A stretch of 10,850 nt of DNA from Treponema sp. (GCA_022510885.1 JAFLSP010000052.1:1-10850), one strand, 5' to 3'. Counted from the first letter of the stretch, positions 1 to 6,334 are shown. Made by a program: numbers and translations. Notes: a model not told the origin generated them from the sequence alone.

Positions 1-13
1 GGCGGCCGCGTCC

Positions 14-961
14 CTACGCCTGATTTCCCGTGAAAATCTCGTACAGGCGGTCGAGGTCGGCGCGGCTGAAATAGTCAACGCTGATTGTGCCGCGCTCCAA
101 GGTGCCTTTGAGCACGACTTTCGTGCCGAGCGCGTCAATGAACTGCTGCTCTATGCTGGCAAAGTCGGGGTCGCGCGCGGCGGGCCTGGGGGCGGCAGGG
201 GATTTGGGGGGCTTTGCGGCCCCGTTCAGCGCGGCGGCGGCTTCCTCCGCCTGGCGCACGCTCATGCCCTGCCCCATGATTTTCCCGAAGAGAATCTGCT
301 GCTCGGTCGCGTCGGCAACGGAAAGGAGCGCGCGCGCGTGCCCGGCGGTGAGTTTGCCCTGCACGAGCGCGCCCTGCATGTCCTCCGGCAACTTGAGCAG
401 GCGCAGCGCGTTCGCCACGGTGGAGCGGTTCTTGCCCACCTTTGCCGCCACCTGGTCCTGCGACAGCCCGCCCAGCTCCATCAGCCGGTAGTACGCCCTC
501 GCCTCCTCAATCGCGTTCAGGTCGGAACGCTGGATGTTCTCAATCAGCGCGATTTCCAGCTTCTTCTCGTCGTTGTACGTGACCAGCTGCACGGGGACTT
601 TCTCCAGCCCCGCGATTTTCGCCGCGCGCGTGCGGCGTTCGCCCGCAATGATGTAGAAAGAACCGTCGCCCGCGTCCTCAATGGTGACGGGCTGGATGAT
701 GCCGTTCTCGCGGATTGACGCGGCAAGCTCGTCCAGCTCGTCCTGCCGGAATTCGGCGCGCGGCTGCTGCGGGTTCGGCTTGAGCCGCGCGACCTCCACG
801 AACAGCCTGCCGCCCTCGTCGGCGGAAAGCCCCTCCGCAAGTTCCGGGCGCGCCGCTTTTTGCTCGCCGCCCCTGTCCGCAATCGTTCCGCCGCCAAATT
901 CCGCGGCGGCCTCGCCTATCAGCGCGTCAAGTCCCCTGCCCAGTGCCTCTCGTTTAGCCAC
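14..961 (-). CDS. parB: Chromosome-partitioning protein ParB (Spo0J), CTP-dependent parS-binding clamp
   Basis: 315 residues, usual for the family. ParB loads on parS near the origin, spreads as a CTP-gated clamp and stimulates ParA. Visible in order: an N-terminal ParA-activating segment rich in Arg/Leu (LGRGLDALIG, residues 7-16); the CTP-binding ParB/Srx domain with PNPQQPR (62-68), GERR (107-110) and ENIQR (141-145); a helix-turn-helix DNA-binding region (about 166-192); a Pro/Ala-rich linker (about 246-265); and a C-terminal dimerisation domain (about 268-312). The start is GTG at 961-959. It is supported by a strong Shine-Dalgarno at 968-975 and by the family-typical N-terminus MAKREALGRGL. 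The gene overlaps the end of parA by 8 bp, so the two are cotranscribed and probably translationally coupled. All CTPase motifs are intact. The stop is TAG at 16-14; no terminator can be judged because the window ends there. Confidence 0.97.
   Translation of the reverse strand: MAKREALGRGLDALIGEAAAEFGGGTIADRGGEQKAARPELAEGLSADEGGRLFVEVARLKPNPQQPRAEFRQDELDELAASIRENGIIQPVTIEDAGDGSFYIIAGERRTRAAKIAGLEKVPVQLVTYNDEKKLEIALIENIQRSDLNAIEEARAYYRLMELGGLSQDQVAAKVGKNRSTVANALRLLKLPEDMQGALVQGKLTAGHARALLSVADATEQQILFGKIMGQGMSVRQAEEAAAALNGAAKPPKSPAAPRPAARDPDFASIEQQFIDALGTKVVLKGTLERGTISVDYFSRADLDRLYEIFTGNQA
22..37. promoter_or_regulatory. Candidate parS-like centromere site inside the 3' end of parB
   Basis: The central 12 bases at 24-35 read TTTCCCGTGAAA. 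This differs at one position from the central TTTCACGTGAAA of the conserved bacterial parS (TGTTTCACGTGAAACA). The outer flanks fit poorly, giving 11 of 16 over the full site. The arms GATTT (22-26) and AAATC (34-38) make an imperfect palindrome. It lies in the last codons of parB (EIFTGNQ). parS sites near or within parAB are well known. The loss of central symmetry is a real weakness, so this is a candidate only. Confidence 0.3.
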
Positions 962-1709
962 GGCGAACCACCTCCGCGGCGAGTTTTTCGTAACTGAGCG
1001 CGCCCGCGCAGGTCGGGTCGTACAGGCAGATGGGCAGCCCGTGCGAGGGCGCTTCGGAAAGGCGCACGTTGCGCGGGATAATCGTGCCGAACACCACGTC
1101 CTTGAAGTAGGACTTGACCTGCATCACCACGTCCTGCGCAAGGCGCGTGCGGCTGTCGTACATCGTGAAGAAAATGCCGCCGATTCTGAGGTCGGGATTG
1201 AGCGACTTCTGCACCTTTCTGACCGTCTGGAGCAGCAGCGTGATGCCTTCGAGCGCGAAATACTCGCACTGCATGGGAACGAGCACCGCGTCCGCCGCGA
1301 CCAGCCCGTTGAGCGTGAGGATGCCCAGCGAGGGCGGGCAGTCAATCAGAATGTAGTCGTATATGCCTTTGAGCGGCGCGAGCGCGTTTTTTAGGAAGAA
1401 CTCGCGCTCGTCCTGGTCAACCAGCTCGATTGCCGCGCCGGAAAGGTCGGTGTCGGAACTGATTGCGTCAAGATTTTCTACGGGCGTGCGCTTTATCACG
1501 TCCTGCGCGCCCGCGCGTTCCGCCAGAAGCTCGTAGACGGTCGGCTTGTCCTTGGAAACGCCCGCCCCCGTGGACATATTGCCCTGCGAGTCGAAATCGA
1601 CGAGCAGCACCTTCTTGCCCGCCCTGGCGATGTACGCGCCGATATTGATGGCGGAGGTCGTCTTGCCCACCCCGCCCTTCTGATTCACAAACACGAAAAT
1701 CTTGCCCAT
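954..1709 (-). CDS. parA: Chromosome-partitioning ATPase ParA (Soj)
   Basis: 251 residues, typical for chromosomal Soj-type ParA without an N-terminal HTH. The ATP-bound dimer binds the nucleoid nonspecifically and is released by ParB, moving origins apart; Soj proteins also modulate DnaA. Visible: deviant Walker A KGGVGKTT (11-18) with signature Lys11; Walker A' region VDFDSQGN (37-44); Walker B LIDCPP (121-126) with Asp123; a TRLAQDV segment (188-194); and the basic IPRNVRLSEAPSHG segment (211-224) typical of Soj. The start ATG at 1709-1707 gives the family-standard short N-terminus before Walker A. There is no Shine-Dalgarno upstream, and the predicted transcription start lies only a few bases before the ATG. 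The stop TAA (956-954) lies inside the parB start region. Confidence 0.97.
   Translation of the reverse strand: MGKIFVFVNQKGGVGKTTSAINIGAYIARAGKKVLLVDFDSQGNMSTGAGVSKDKPTVYELLAERAGAQDVIKRTPVENLDAISSDTDLSGAAIELVDQDEREFFLKNALAPLKGIYDYILIDCPPSLGILTLNGLVAADAVLVPMQCEYFALEGITLLLQTVRKVQKSLNPDLRIGGIFFTMYDSRTRLAQDVVMQVKSYFKDVVFGTIIPRNVRLSEAPSHGLPICLYDPTCAGALSYEKLAAEVVRRG
968..975 (-). promoter_or_regulatory. Ribosome binding site of parB
   Basis: On the minus strand this reads GGAGGTGG, within the last codons of parA. It lies 6 bases from the GTG at 961, or 9 bases counted from the GGAGG core. It fixes the GTG as the parB start. Confidence 0.8.
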
Positions 1710-1719
1710 AATCGCGATG

Positions 1720-1748
1720 AGTATAGCATTTTTCGCCGAATTGGTACA
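1720..1748 (-). promoter_or_regulatory. Extended -10 promoter of parAB
   Basis: On the minus strand the -10 TATACT (1725-1720) is preceded by TGC (1728-1726), making an extended -10 element. The -35 position at 17-bp spacing holds only TGTACC (1748-1743), so the extended -10 probably carries the activity. The predicted start is near 1713, about 4 bases before the parA ATG. An 8-bp palindrome ATCGCGAT (1711-1718) covers this start, and a short palindrome TTCGCCGAA (1732-1740) lies in the spacer. Either could be an operator or chance. Confidence 0.65.
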
Positions 1749-1771
1749 TAGCAGGCGGGCGCGGGGCTTCC

Positions 1772-1800
1772 TTTACAAAGCGGGCGTTATTCCGTATTAT
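1772..1800 (+). promoter_or_regulatory. Strong sigma70-type promoter for the CoA-binding/methyltransferase pair
   Basis: The -35 TTTACA (1772-1777) and -10 TATTAT (1795-1800) are separated by exactly 17 bp, close to the consensus. The expected start is near 1807. The -10 hexamer contains an in-frame ATG (1799) that might otherwise be taken as the gene start; the promoter argues for the ATG at 1820. It runs divergently from the parAB promoter in a 110-bp intergenic region. Confidence 0.75.
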
Positions 1801-1819
1801 GGGGAGCGCTGGGGGCGGT

Positions 1820-2185
1820 ATGGACTTACGGGAAATCATGCGGCAGCGGTCGTTTGCGGTGGCGGGCGACACGGAAAACCCGCAGAAATACGCGGCAAAA
1901 ATCAAGCAGGGGCTGCTCGAACACGGCTACACGGTGTACGCGGTGGGAAAGGAGCTTGCCAGTTTCAACGACATTGCCGGGGAGATTGACATCATCGACC
2001 TGTGCATCAACCCGGCGCGGGGGCTTGCGCTCATGCGCGAGTGCAAGAAGCCGTGCAAGTGCGTCGTCATTCAGCCCGGGGCAGAAAGCGACGAGCTGCT
2101 CGCCTTTCTGGACGAGAAAGGGCAGCCCTACGTACAGGGCTGCCTGCTCGTGGGGCTGAGCGTGTACGCGAAGGACAAGCGATGA
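1820..2185 (+). CDS. Small CoA-binding-domain protein (YccU-like, PF13380 type)
   Basis: 121 residues; a stand-alone Rossmann-fold CoA-binding domain of the YccU-like family, related to the CoA-binding domain of succinyl-CoA synthetase. The biological role of such single-domain proteins is not settled. Visible: the N-terminal nucleotide-loop signature FAVAGDTENPQKYA (12-25), where the family has VxGxSxxPxKxx; a strand-helix stretch ending DIIDLCINP (57-65); QPGAES (85-90); and the end segment GQPYVQGCLLVG (101-112). The ATG at 1820 is chosen because it follows the G-rich ribosome-binding-like run GGGGGCGG (1811-1818) and because the other in-frame ATG (1799) lies inside the -10 box. The gene shares an ATGA overlap with the methyltransferase, so the two are translationally linked. 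Annotation by family is secure; function is not. Confidence 0.88.
   Translation: MDLREIMRQRSFAVAGDTENPQKYAAKIKQGLLEHGYTVYAVGKELASFNDIAGEIDIIDLCINPARGLALMRECKKPCKCVVIQPGAESDELLAFLDEKGQPYVQGCLLVGLSVYAKDKR
2121..2144 (+). repeat. Strong GC-rich hairpin inside the end of the CoA-binding gene
   Basis: Perfect 9-bp arms GGCAGCCCT (2121-2129) and AGGGCTGCC (2136-2144) enclose a 6-base loop. A further G.T pair is possible at 2120/2145. It encodes part of GQPYVQGCL and lies about 25 bases before the Shine-Dalgarno of the next gene. No T-run follows, so it does not look like a Rho-independent terminator. It may affect coupling or mRNA stability, or may be fortuitous in GC-rich coding sequence. Confidence 0.45.
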
Positions 2186-3366
2186 TTCTTTCCGCGACGC
2201 TCTCTAAGCCGACGGCGGCCGTCCGCGAGGCGTTCGGCAGGGACATCGTGCGCGTGAGGATTGCGGTGCGCGCCACGGGCGGCGAGGCGGCGTACACGGC
2301 GGAACTGTTCACCAAGACGCAGGTCTTCCACCAAAAGCTGACGGCGGCGGAACTGGACGACTTCCTTGCCGCGCACGCGGGGACGACGTTCCGCGCCTGC
2401 ATTGAGCGCACGGAGCGCGAGGAAATCACGCTTCTGGCGAACAAAAAGGGCAAAGTGACGCGCCTTTCCAAGCCGATTCGGGCAGACAGCGGAGGCACCG
2501 ACGCGACTCTTCCGCCGGGCGGGAACCGCACAAAGGCATACCTCCTGCGCGAGGGCGTTCCCGTGCCGTTCCTCGTCCGCCTGGGCGTGATGAGCGCGCA
2601 GGGAAAAGTGCTCGCGGCAAAGCAGGACAAATTCCGGCAGGTGAACCGCTTTCTGGAATATCTGGACGACATCCTTGACGACGTGCTTGCCGCCCGCGCA
2701 AAGGCGGGCGAGTCGCATCCGCTGCGGCTGGTGGACTTCGGCTCGGGAAAATCCTACCTGACCTTTGCGGTGCAGCATTTTCTGACGGAAATCCGCCGCA
2801 TCGACTGCGAGATAACGGGGCTTGACCTGAAAGAGGACGTGGTTGCCTGGTGCAACGCGCTCGCGGCCGAATGCGGCTGCACGAACCTGCGCTTTGCGGC
2901 GGGGAACATCGCCCGCTACGACGGCGGCGCGCCGGACATCGTGATGACGCTCCACGCCTGCGACACGGCGACCGACCACGCGCTCGACTACGCCGTCCGC
3001 CACCGCGCGAAGGCAATCCTGTCCGTCCCCTGCTGCCAGCACGAACTGAACGCGCAGCTCGACTACCGCAGGCGCAAGGACGACCGCGCCGCGCCCTTCG
3101 CGCCGATTCTGAAGCACGGCATCATCAAGGAACGGTTCGCGGCGCTGGCAACGGACGCAATCCGCGCGGCGTACCTTGAGGACGCGGGCTATCGCGTGAA
3201 CGTGCTGGAATTTATCGACGAAAGCCACACGCCGAAGAACCTGCTCATCCGTGCGGTGCGCAAGGCGAACGCGACGGCAGGAACGGCGCGCGCGGAGGCG
3301 GAGCGGCTTATGGACGCGCTCGGCGTGAAGCAGACGTTCGCAAGCCTGCGCGCGGACGGCTCATAG
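2182..3366 (+). CDS. Class I SAM-dependent methyltransferase, RRNAD1/METTL25-like (Methyltransf_32 type)
   Basis: 394 residues. The C-terminal half is a Rossmann methyltransferase: motif I LVDFGSGKS (183-191), the acidic end of strand 2 at Asp215 (GLDLKED), HACDTATD (258-265), SVPCCQHEL (281-289) and HTPKNLLIRAV (349-359). The HACDTATD/PCCQ pair marks the family that includes eukaryotic RRNAD1/METTL25. The bacterial substrate is unknown to me; RNA is a guess from the family name. The N-terminal 120 residues lack a motif I recognise; Lys/Arg-rich stretches near 88-100 could contact nucleic acid. The start ATG at 2182 forms ATGA with the previous stop and is preceded by GAAGGA (2170-2175, 6-base spacing). 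The reading frame stays open upstream to 2002, but that part is shadow coding over the CoA-binding gene. The stop overlaps the convergent HAD gene by 6 bp. Confidence 0.88.
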   Translation: MILSATLSKPTAAVREAFGRDIVRVRIAVRATGGEAAYTAELFTKTQVFHQKLTAAELDDFLAAHAGTTFRACIERTEREEITLLANKKGKVTRLSKPIRADSGGTDATLPPGGNRTKAYLLREGVPVPFLVRLGVMSAQGKVLAAKQDKFRQVNRFLEYLDDILDDVLAARAKAGESHPLRLVDFGSGKSYLTFAVQHFLTEIRRIDCEITGLDLKEDVVAWCNALAAECGCTNLRFAAGNIARYDGGAPDIVMTLHACDTATDHALDYAVRHRAKAILSVPCCQHELNAQLDYRRRKDDRAAPFAPILKHGIIKERFAALATDAIRAAYLEDAGYRVNVLEFIDESHTPKNLLIRAVRKANATAGTARAEAERLMDALGVKQTFASLRADGS

Positions 3367-4197
3367 CACCCAGTCGCGCAGGAAGCGACCCACGCCGTCG
3401 TGGTTGTTGTCGTCCTGCGTCACGTAGCGCGCAATCTCCTGAATATACGGCAGCCCGTTGCACATGGCGACGGAGTGCCGCGCAAGGCGAATCATGCTCT
3501 CGTCGTTCATGCTGTCGCCGAAAGCCATCGTCCGCTCCGGCGCGATTTCCAGCCGTTCCGCCAGCGCGAGCAGCGCCTCGCCCTTGCCGCAGTGCGCGGG
3601 CATAATCTCCAGAAAATACGGCTTGCTCACAAAGATGACGGCGCGGTCGCCGAGGTCGCGCTTGAGGTCGGCCTGCAAGGTTTGCAGCACGGCAGGGTCG
3701 CCGGGAATGACCATCTTGCTCTGCCCGCCGCTGATGAAGGCGGCAAAGTCGTCCGGCACGCGCATGGAAAGCCCGCACAGCTCCACGTCGATGCGCGTCC
3801 ATTTGTTGTCCTTGGACGGGTAAATCGTCGCCGGGTCGTACACCTGGCACGGAAGCCCGCGCTTCTCCGCCTCGCGGTAGGCAAAGAGCAGCACCTCGCC
3901 GTCAACGGTGCGCGAAAGAACCTGCCGCCGCTCGTGCATATCGTAGACGGTCGCGCCGTTCATGGCGATGATGTAGCGACCCGCCTGCGTTCCCGCGATG
4001 TCCAGCTGGCGCACGTAGGGCAGAATCGCGTTCTCCGCCCGCCCCGAGCAGAGCGCGACGAATATGCCGCGCGCCGCGCAGGACTGCAAGGCGGCCACCG
4101 TGAGCGGCGTAATCTGCAAGTCCTTGTTCAGCAAGGTGTCGTCCAGGTCGAGCGCAATGATGCCGACGTCAAGTTTTGCTTGCGGAAGTTTGTGCAT
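3361..4197 (-). CDS. Cof-type HAD-IIB family hydrolase (sugar/cofactor phosphatase)
   Basis: 278 residues, normal for Cof-type HAD phosphatases, which are soluble Mg-dependent enzymes acting on sugar phosphates, FMN/PLP-type cofactors and similar small phosphates. The exact substrate cannot be read from sequence. Motifs: I, LDLDDT (16-21) with nucleophile Asp17 and acid Asp19; II, Ser51 in CSGR; the MNG segment (79-81) where the C2 cap begins; III, Lys205; IV, FGDSMND (226-232); and a C-terminal VTQDDNNHDGVGRFL (259-273) typical of Cof proteins. All catalytic residues are present. I chose ATG at 4197. An upstream in-frame ATG at 4215 would lie inside the promoter, and its extra residues MCYTVA are not family-like. 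There is no Shine-Dalgarno; the predicted transcription start falls at about 4197 itself, suggesting a leaderless mRNA. The gene is monocistronic here and convergent with the methyltransferase. Confidence 0.93.
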   Translation of the reverse strand: MHKLPQAKLDVGIIALDLDDTLLNKDLQITPLTVAALQSCAARGIFVALCSGRAENAILPYVRQLDIAGTQAGRYIIAMNGATVYDMHERRQVLSRTVDGEVLLFAYREAEKRGLPCQVYDPATIYPSKDNKWTRIDVELCGLSMRVPDDFAAFISGGQSKMVIPGDPAVLQTLQADLKRDLGDRAVIFVSKPYFLEIMPAHCGKGEALLALAERLEIAPERTMAFGDSMNDESMIRLARHSVAMCNGLPYIQEIARYVTQDDNNHDGVGRFLRDWVL

Positions 4198-4203
4198 GGC
4201 AAC

Positions 4204-4232
4204 AGTATAGCACAATGCGGCGGCATTGGTAA
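4204..4232 (-). promoter_or_regulatory. Extended -10 promoter of the HAD phosphatase gene, probably leaderless
   Basis: On the minus strand: -35 TTACCA (4232-4227), 17-bp spacer, extended -10 TGC-TATACT (4212-4204). The nine bases TGCTATACT are identical to those of the parAB promoter. Seven bases downstream of the -10 is the A of the ATG at 4197, so transcription and translation starts nearly coincide. Confidence 0.68.
4213..4228. promoter_or_regulatory. Perfect inverted repeat between -35 and -10 of the HAD promoter (candidate operator)
   Basis: Arms CAATGC (4213-4218) and GCATTG (4223-4228) are separated by GGCG. The centre sits almost exactly mid-spacer of the minus-strand promoter, a common operator position. 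The binding protein is unknown; it is unlike the CIRCE element of heat-shock genes. Confidence 0.4.
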
Positions 4233-4249
4233 GCGGGCAAAAAAAATCC

Positions 4250-4279
4250 TTGCCGAATTCGCGTCCGTGTTAGTATCTT
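4250..4279 (+). promoter_or_regulatory. Tentative htpG promoter
   Basis: TTGCCG (4250-4255) could be the -35. The -10 would be TATCTT (4274-4279, 18-bp spacing) or TAGTAT (4271-4276, preceded by TGT as an extended -10). Each -10 matches the consensus at 4 of 6. This is the only plausible pair in the 129-bp gap between the HAD start and htpG. I see no CIRCE inverted repeat and no sigma32-like heat-shock promoter. Confidence 0.4.
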
Positions 4280-4286
4280 AAAGGAA

Positions 4287-4299
4287 GCCGCATAGCGGC
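4287..4299 (+). repeat. Small hairpin in the htpG 5' leader
   Basis: GCCGC-ATA-GCGGC, five perfect GC-rich pairs with a 3-base loop, lies 16 bases upstream of the Shine-Dalgarno (4316-4321). It does not cover the ribosome-binding site, so a classical RNA thermometer is not evident. It may stabilise the 5' end or be chance. Confidence 0.35.
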
Positions 4300-4315
4300 A
4301 CATTTCCATTGCAAA

Positions 4316-4321
4316 GAAGGA
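4316..4321 (+). promoter_or_regulatory. Ribosome binding site of htpG
   Basis: GAAGGA with a 5-base gap to the ATG at 4327. It decides for this start over an in-frame ATG at 4309 that would add MQRRNP upstream of the family-typical MATYQFQTEV. Confidence 0.8.
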
Positions 4322-4326
4322 ATCCT

Positions 4327-6303
4327 ATGGCAACCTACCAGTTTCAGACCGAAGTGAACCAGCTGCTCAAGCTGATTATCCATTCCATGTACTCGAACAA
4401 GGACATTTTCCTGCGCGAAATCGTCTCCAACGCCTCCGACGCGCTGGACAAGCTCAAATACCTGACCGTCTCCGACGACAACTACAAGGACATCAAGAGT
4501 GAGCCGCGCATCGACATCCGCTTTGACGAGACGGAAAGACTGCTCGTCGTGCAGGACAGCGGCATCGGCATGACCGACGAAGACCTGACCGCGAACCTCG
4601 GCACGATTGCGCGCTCCGGCACCAAGGCCTTCATTGAGAAAATCGCCGCGGACAAGAACGCCGGCGAGTCGAACCTCATCGGGCAGTTCGGCGTGGGCTT
4701 CTACAGCGCGTTCATGGCGGCAAAGGAAATCACCGTCATCACGCGCAAGGCCGGCGACAAGAGCGGCAACATCTGGAAGTGGTCGAGCGACGGCACGAAC
4801 GCATACTCCATCGAAGAAATCGCCGCAGACAGCGACCTCGCCAAAAAATACGGCTTCGACAAGGCGGAGACCTGCGGTTCGGCCATCGAGATGCGCCTGA
4901 ACGACGACAGCAAGGACTACGCGAGCCGCTGGAAAATCGAGGAGCTGATTAAGCGCTACTCCGACCACATCGCCTTCCCGATTTACCTGCACTACACGCA
5001 GAACAAGTACGACGACAAAGGCAACATCACGGGAAGCGAGCAGAAGACCGACCAGGTGAACAGCGCGTCCGCACTGTGGAAGCGCGCCAAGAGCGACCTG
5101 AAAGCCGCCGACTACAACGAATTCTACAAGACGACCACGCACGACACGCAGGACCCGCTCACCTACCTGCACACGCACGCCGAAGGCACACAGGAATACA
5201 CCACGCTCTTCTACGTGCCGAAGCACGCGCCCTTCGACATGTACCAGGCGGACTACAAGAGCGGCGTGAAGCTGTACGTCAAGCGCGTGTTCATCACCGA
5301 CGACGACCGCGAGCTGCTCCCCGCCTACCTGCGCTTCGTGCGCGGCATCATCGACAGCGAGGACTTGCCGCTCAACGTGAGCCGCGAAATCCTCCAGCAG
5401 AACCGCATCCTTGAGACGATAAAAACGCAGTCCGTCAAAAAACTGCTGTCCGAATTCAGGAAGATGGGCGAGGCCGCCGACAAGGCGCGCAAGGCGGAAA
5501 AGCCGGACGACAAGGAGAAACAGGCGATTGAGACCTGGAACACCTTTGTCAGCCAGTTCAACCGCCCCATGAAAGAAGGCCTCTACGGCGACTACGCCAA
5601 CCGCGACGAAATCTGCGAAATCGTCCGCTTCAAATCGACCGACGAGAGCGGCACCGGCGACGACCGCTGGACGAGCTTTGCCGACTACGTGCAGCGCATG
5701 AAACCCGACCAAAAGGCGATTTACTACATCACCGGCAGCGACGAGAAGAACCTGCGCGCATCCCCGCTGCTCGAAGCGTACAAGAAAAAAGGCTTCGAGG
5801 TGCTGATTATGGCGGACGACATCGACGACATCGTGATTCCGTCGCTCATGAAGTACAAGGACTTTGACCTCAAGGCGGTGAACCGCGCGGGCAGCGACGA
5901 CGAGCTGGGCGTGGACAAGGACGAGGCGAAAAAGAAGGAAAAGGCGTTCAAGCCCGTGCAGGAGAAAATCAAGAAGGCACTGGGCGAGCGCGTAAAGGAC
6001 GTGACGCTCTCAAAGCGCCTGAGCGACAGCCCCAGCTGCATCGTGGTGGACGAGAACGACCCGAGCTTGCAGATGGAGCGCATGATGCGCGCGATGGGAC
6101 AGGCGGGCATGGCCAGCGTCAAGCCGATTCTTGAGGTGAACGGCGACCACGCCATCGTCAAGACGCTTGAGGCGACGGACGACGAGGCCTACATCGCGAA
6201 CGTGGCGGAAGTCCTGCTTGACCAGGCGTTGCTCGTCAGCGGCGTGGAGCTGAAAAATCCCGCCGACTTCGTGCGGGCGATGAACGCATTGTTGAGCCGC
6301 TGA
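4327..6303 (+). CDS. htpG: Molecular chaperone HtpG (bacterial Hsp90)
   Basis: 658 residues, slightly longer than E. coli HtpG (624). It is a cytosolic ATP-driven dimeric chaperone that remodels client proteins together with the DnaK system. N-terminal GHKL ATPase: FLREIVSNASDALDKL (28-43) with catalytic Glu31 and Asn35; DSGIGM (77-82); GTIARSGT (92-99); and the lid/glycine motif IGQFGVGF (118-125). The middle domain carries NVSREILQ (350-357), with Arg353 as the expected ATP-gamma-phosphate contact. The C-terminal dimerisation region contains MERMMRAMGQAGM near 581-593. Charged Lys/Asp/Glu-rich stretches in the middle and C-terminal domains explain part of the extra length. No key residue is missing. 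The leader has a small hairpin and a good Shine-Dalgarno but no CIRCE element. The gene diverges from the HAD gene; nfu follows after 31 bp with its own promoter. Confidence 0.98.
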   Translation: MATYQFQTEVNQLLKLIIHSMYSNKDIFLREIVSNASDALDKLKYLTVSDDNYKDIKSEPRIDIRFDETERLLVVQDSGIGMTDEDLTANLGTIARSGTKAFIEKIAADKNAGESNLIGQFGVGFYSAFMAAKEITVITRKAGDKSGNIWKWSSDGTNAYSIEEIAADSDLAKKYGFDKAETCGSAIEMRLNDDSKDYASRWKIEELIKRYSDHIAFPIYLHYTQNKYDDKGNITGSEQKTDQVNSASALWKRAKSDLKAADYNEFYKTTTHDTQDPLTYLHTHAEGTQEYTTLFYVPKHAPFDMYQADYKSGVKLYVKRVFITDDDRELLPAYLRFVRGIIDSEDLPLNVSREILQQNRILETIKTQSVKKLLSEFRKMGEAADKARKAEKPDDKEKQAIETWNTFVSQFNRPMKEGLYGDYANRDEICEIVRFKSTDESGTGDDRWTSFADYVQRMKPDQKAIYYITGSDEKNLRASPLLEAYKKKGFEVLIMADDIDDIVIPSLMKYKDFDLKAVNRAGSDDELGVDKDEAKKKEKAFKPVQEKIKKALGERVKDVTLSKRLSDSPSCIVVDENDPSLQMERMMRAMGQAGMASVKPILEVNGDHAIVKTLEATDDEAYIANVAEVLLDQALLVSGVELKNPADFVRAMNALLSR

Positions 6304-6317
6304 ATCTGTGGTATACT
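6289..6317 (+). promoter_or_regulatory. Extended -10 promoter of the nfu-ygiQ-DXS-like unit
   Basis: TTGTTG (6289-6294, inside the last htpG codons) and TATACT (6312-6317) are spaced 17 bp apart. TGG (6309-6311) makes an extended -10. The expected start is near 6324, placing the AGGAG ribosome-binding site (6324-6328) right at the 5' end of the mRNA. Read-through from htpG is also possible since no terminator separates them. Confidence 0.6.
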
Positions 6318-6334
6318 GAGAACAGGAGAATCCT

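Noticed and set aside
1..13. NotI-like GC-rich palindrome (GCGGCCGC) at the left edge
   Set aside because: A short GC palindrome is expected in GC-rich DNA, and nothing else supports a functional element in these 13 bases.
1799..1819. Upstream ATG for the CoA-binding gene
   Set aside because: This ATG lies in the predicted -10 hexamer (1795-1800), so it would not be in the mRNA.
2002..2181. N-terminal extension of the methyltransferase
   Set aside because: The frame is open here but encodes Arg/Ala-rich shadow sequence over the CoA-binding gene. The ATG at 2182 has a good ribosome-binding site and the ATGA overlap.
4233..4326. CIRCE or sigma32-type heat-shock control of htpG
   Set aside because: No TTAGCACTC-N9-GAGTGCTAA repeat and no CTTGAA...CCCCAT-like promoter is present in the htpG leader.
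4270..5712. Long minus-strand open frame (480 codons) opposite htpG
   Set aside because: It is a shadow of biased GC-rich codons. It has no ribosome-binding site and no family resemblance, and htpG on the other strand is fully conserved. The same applies to the long frames opposite the DXS-like gene (8355-9698), ygiQ (7262-8458), the methyltransferase (2128-3228), nfu/ygiQ (6236-7252) and the HAD gene (3400-4281).
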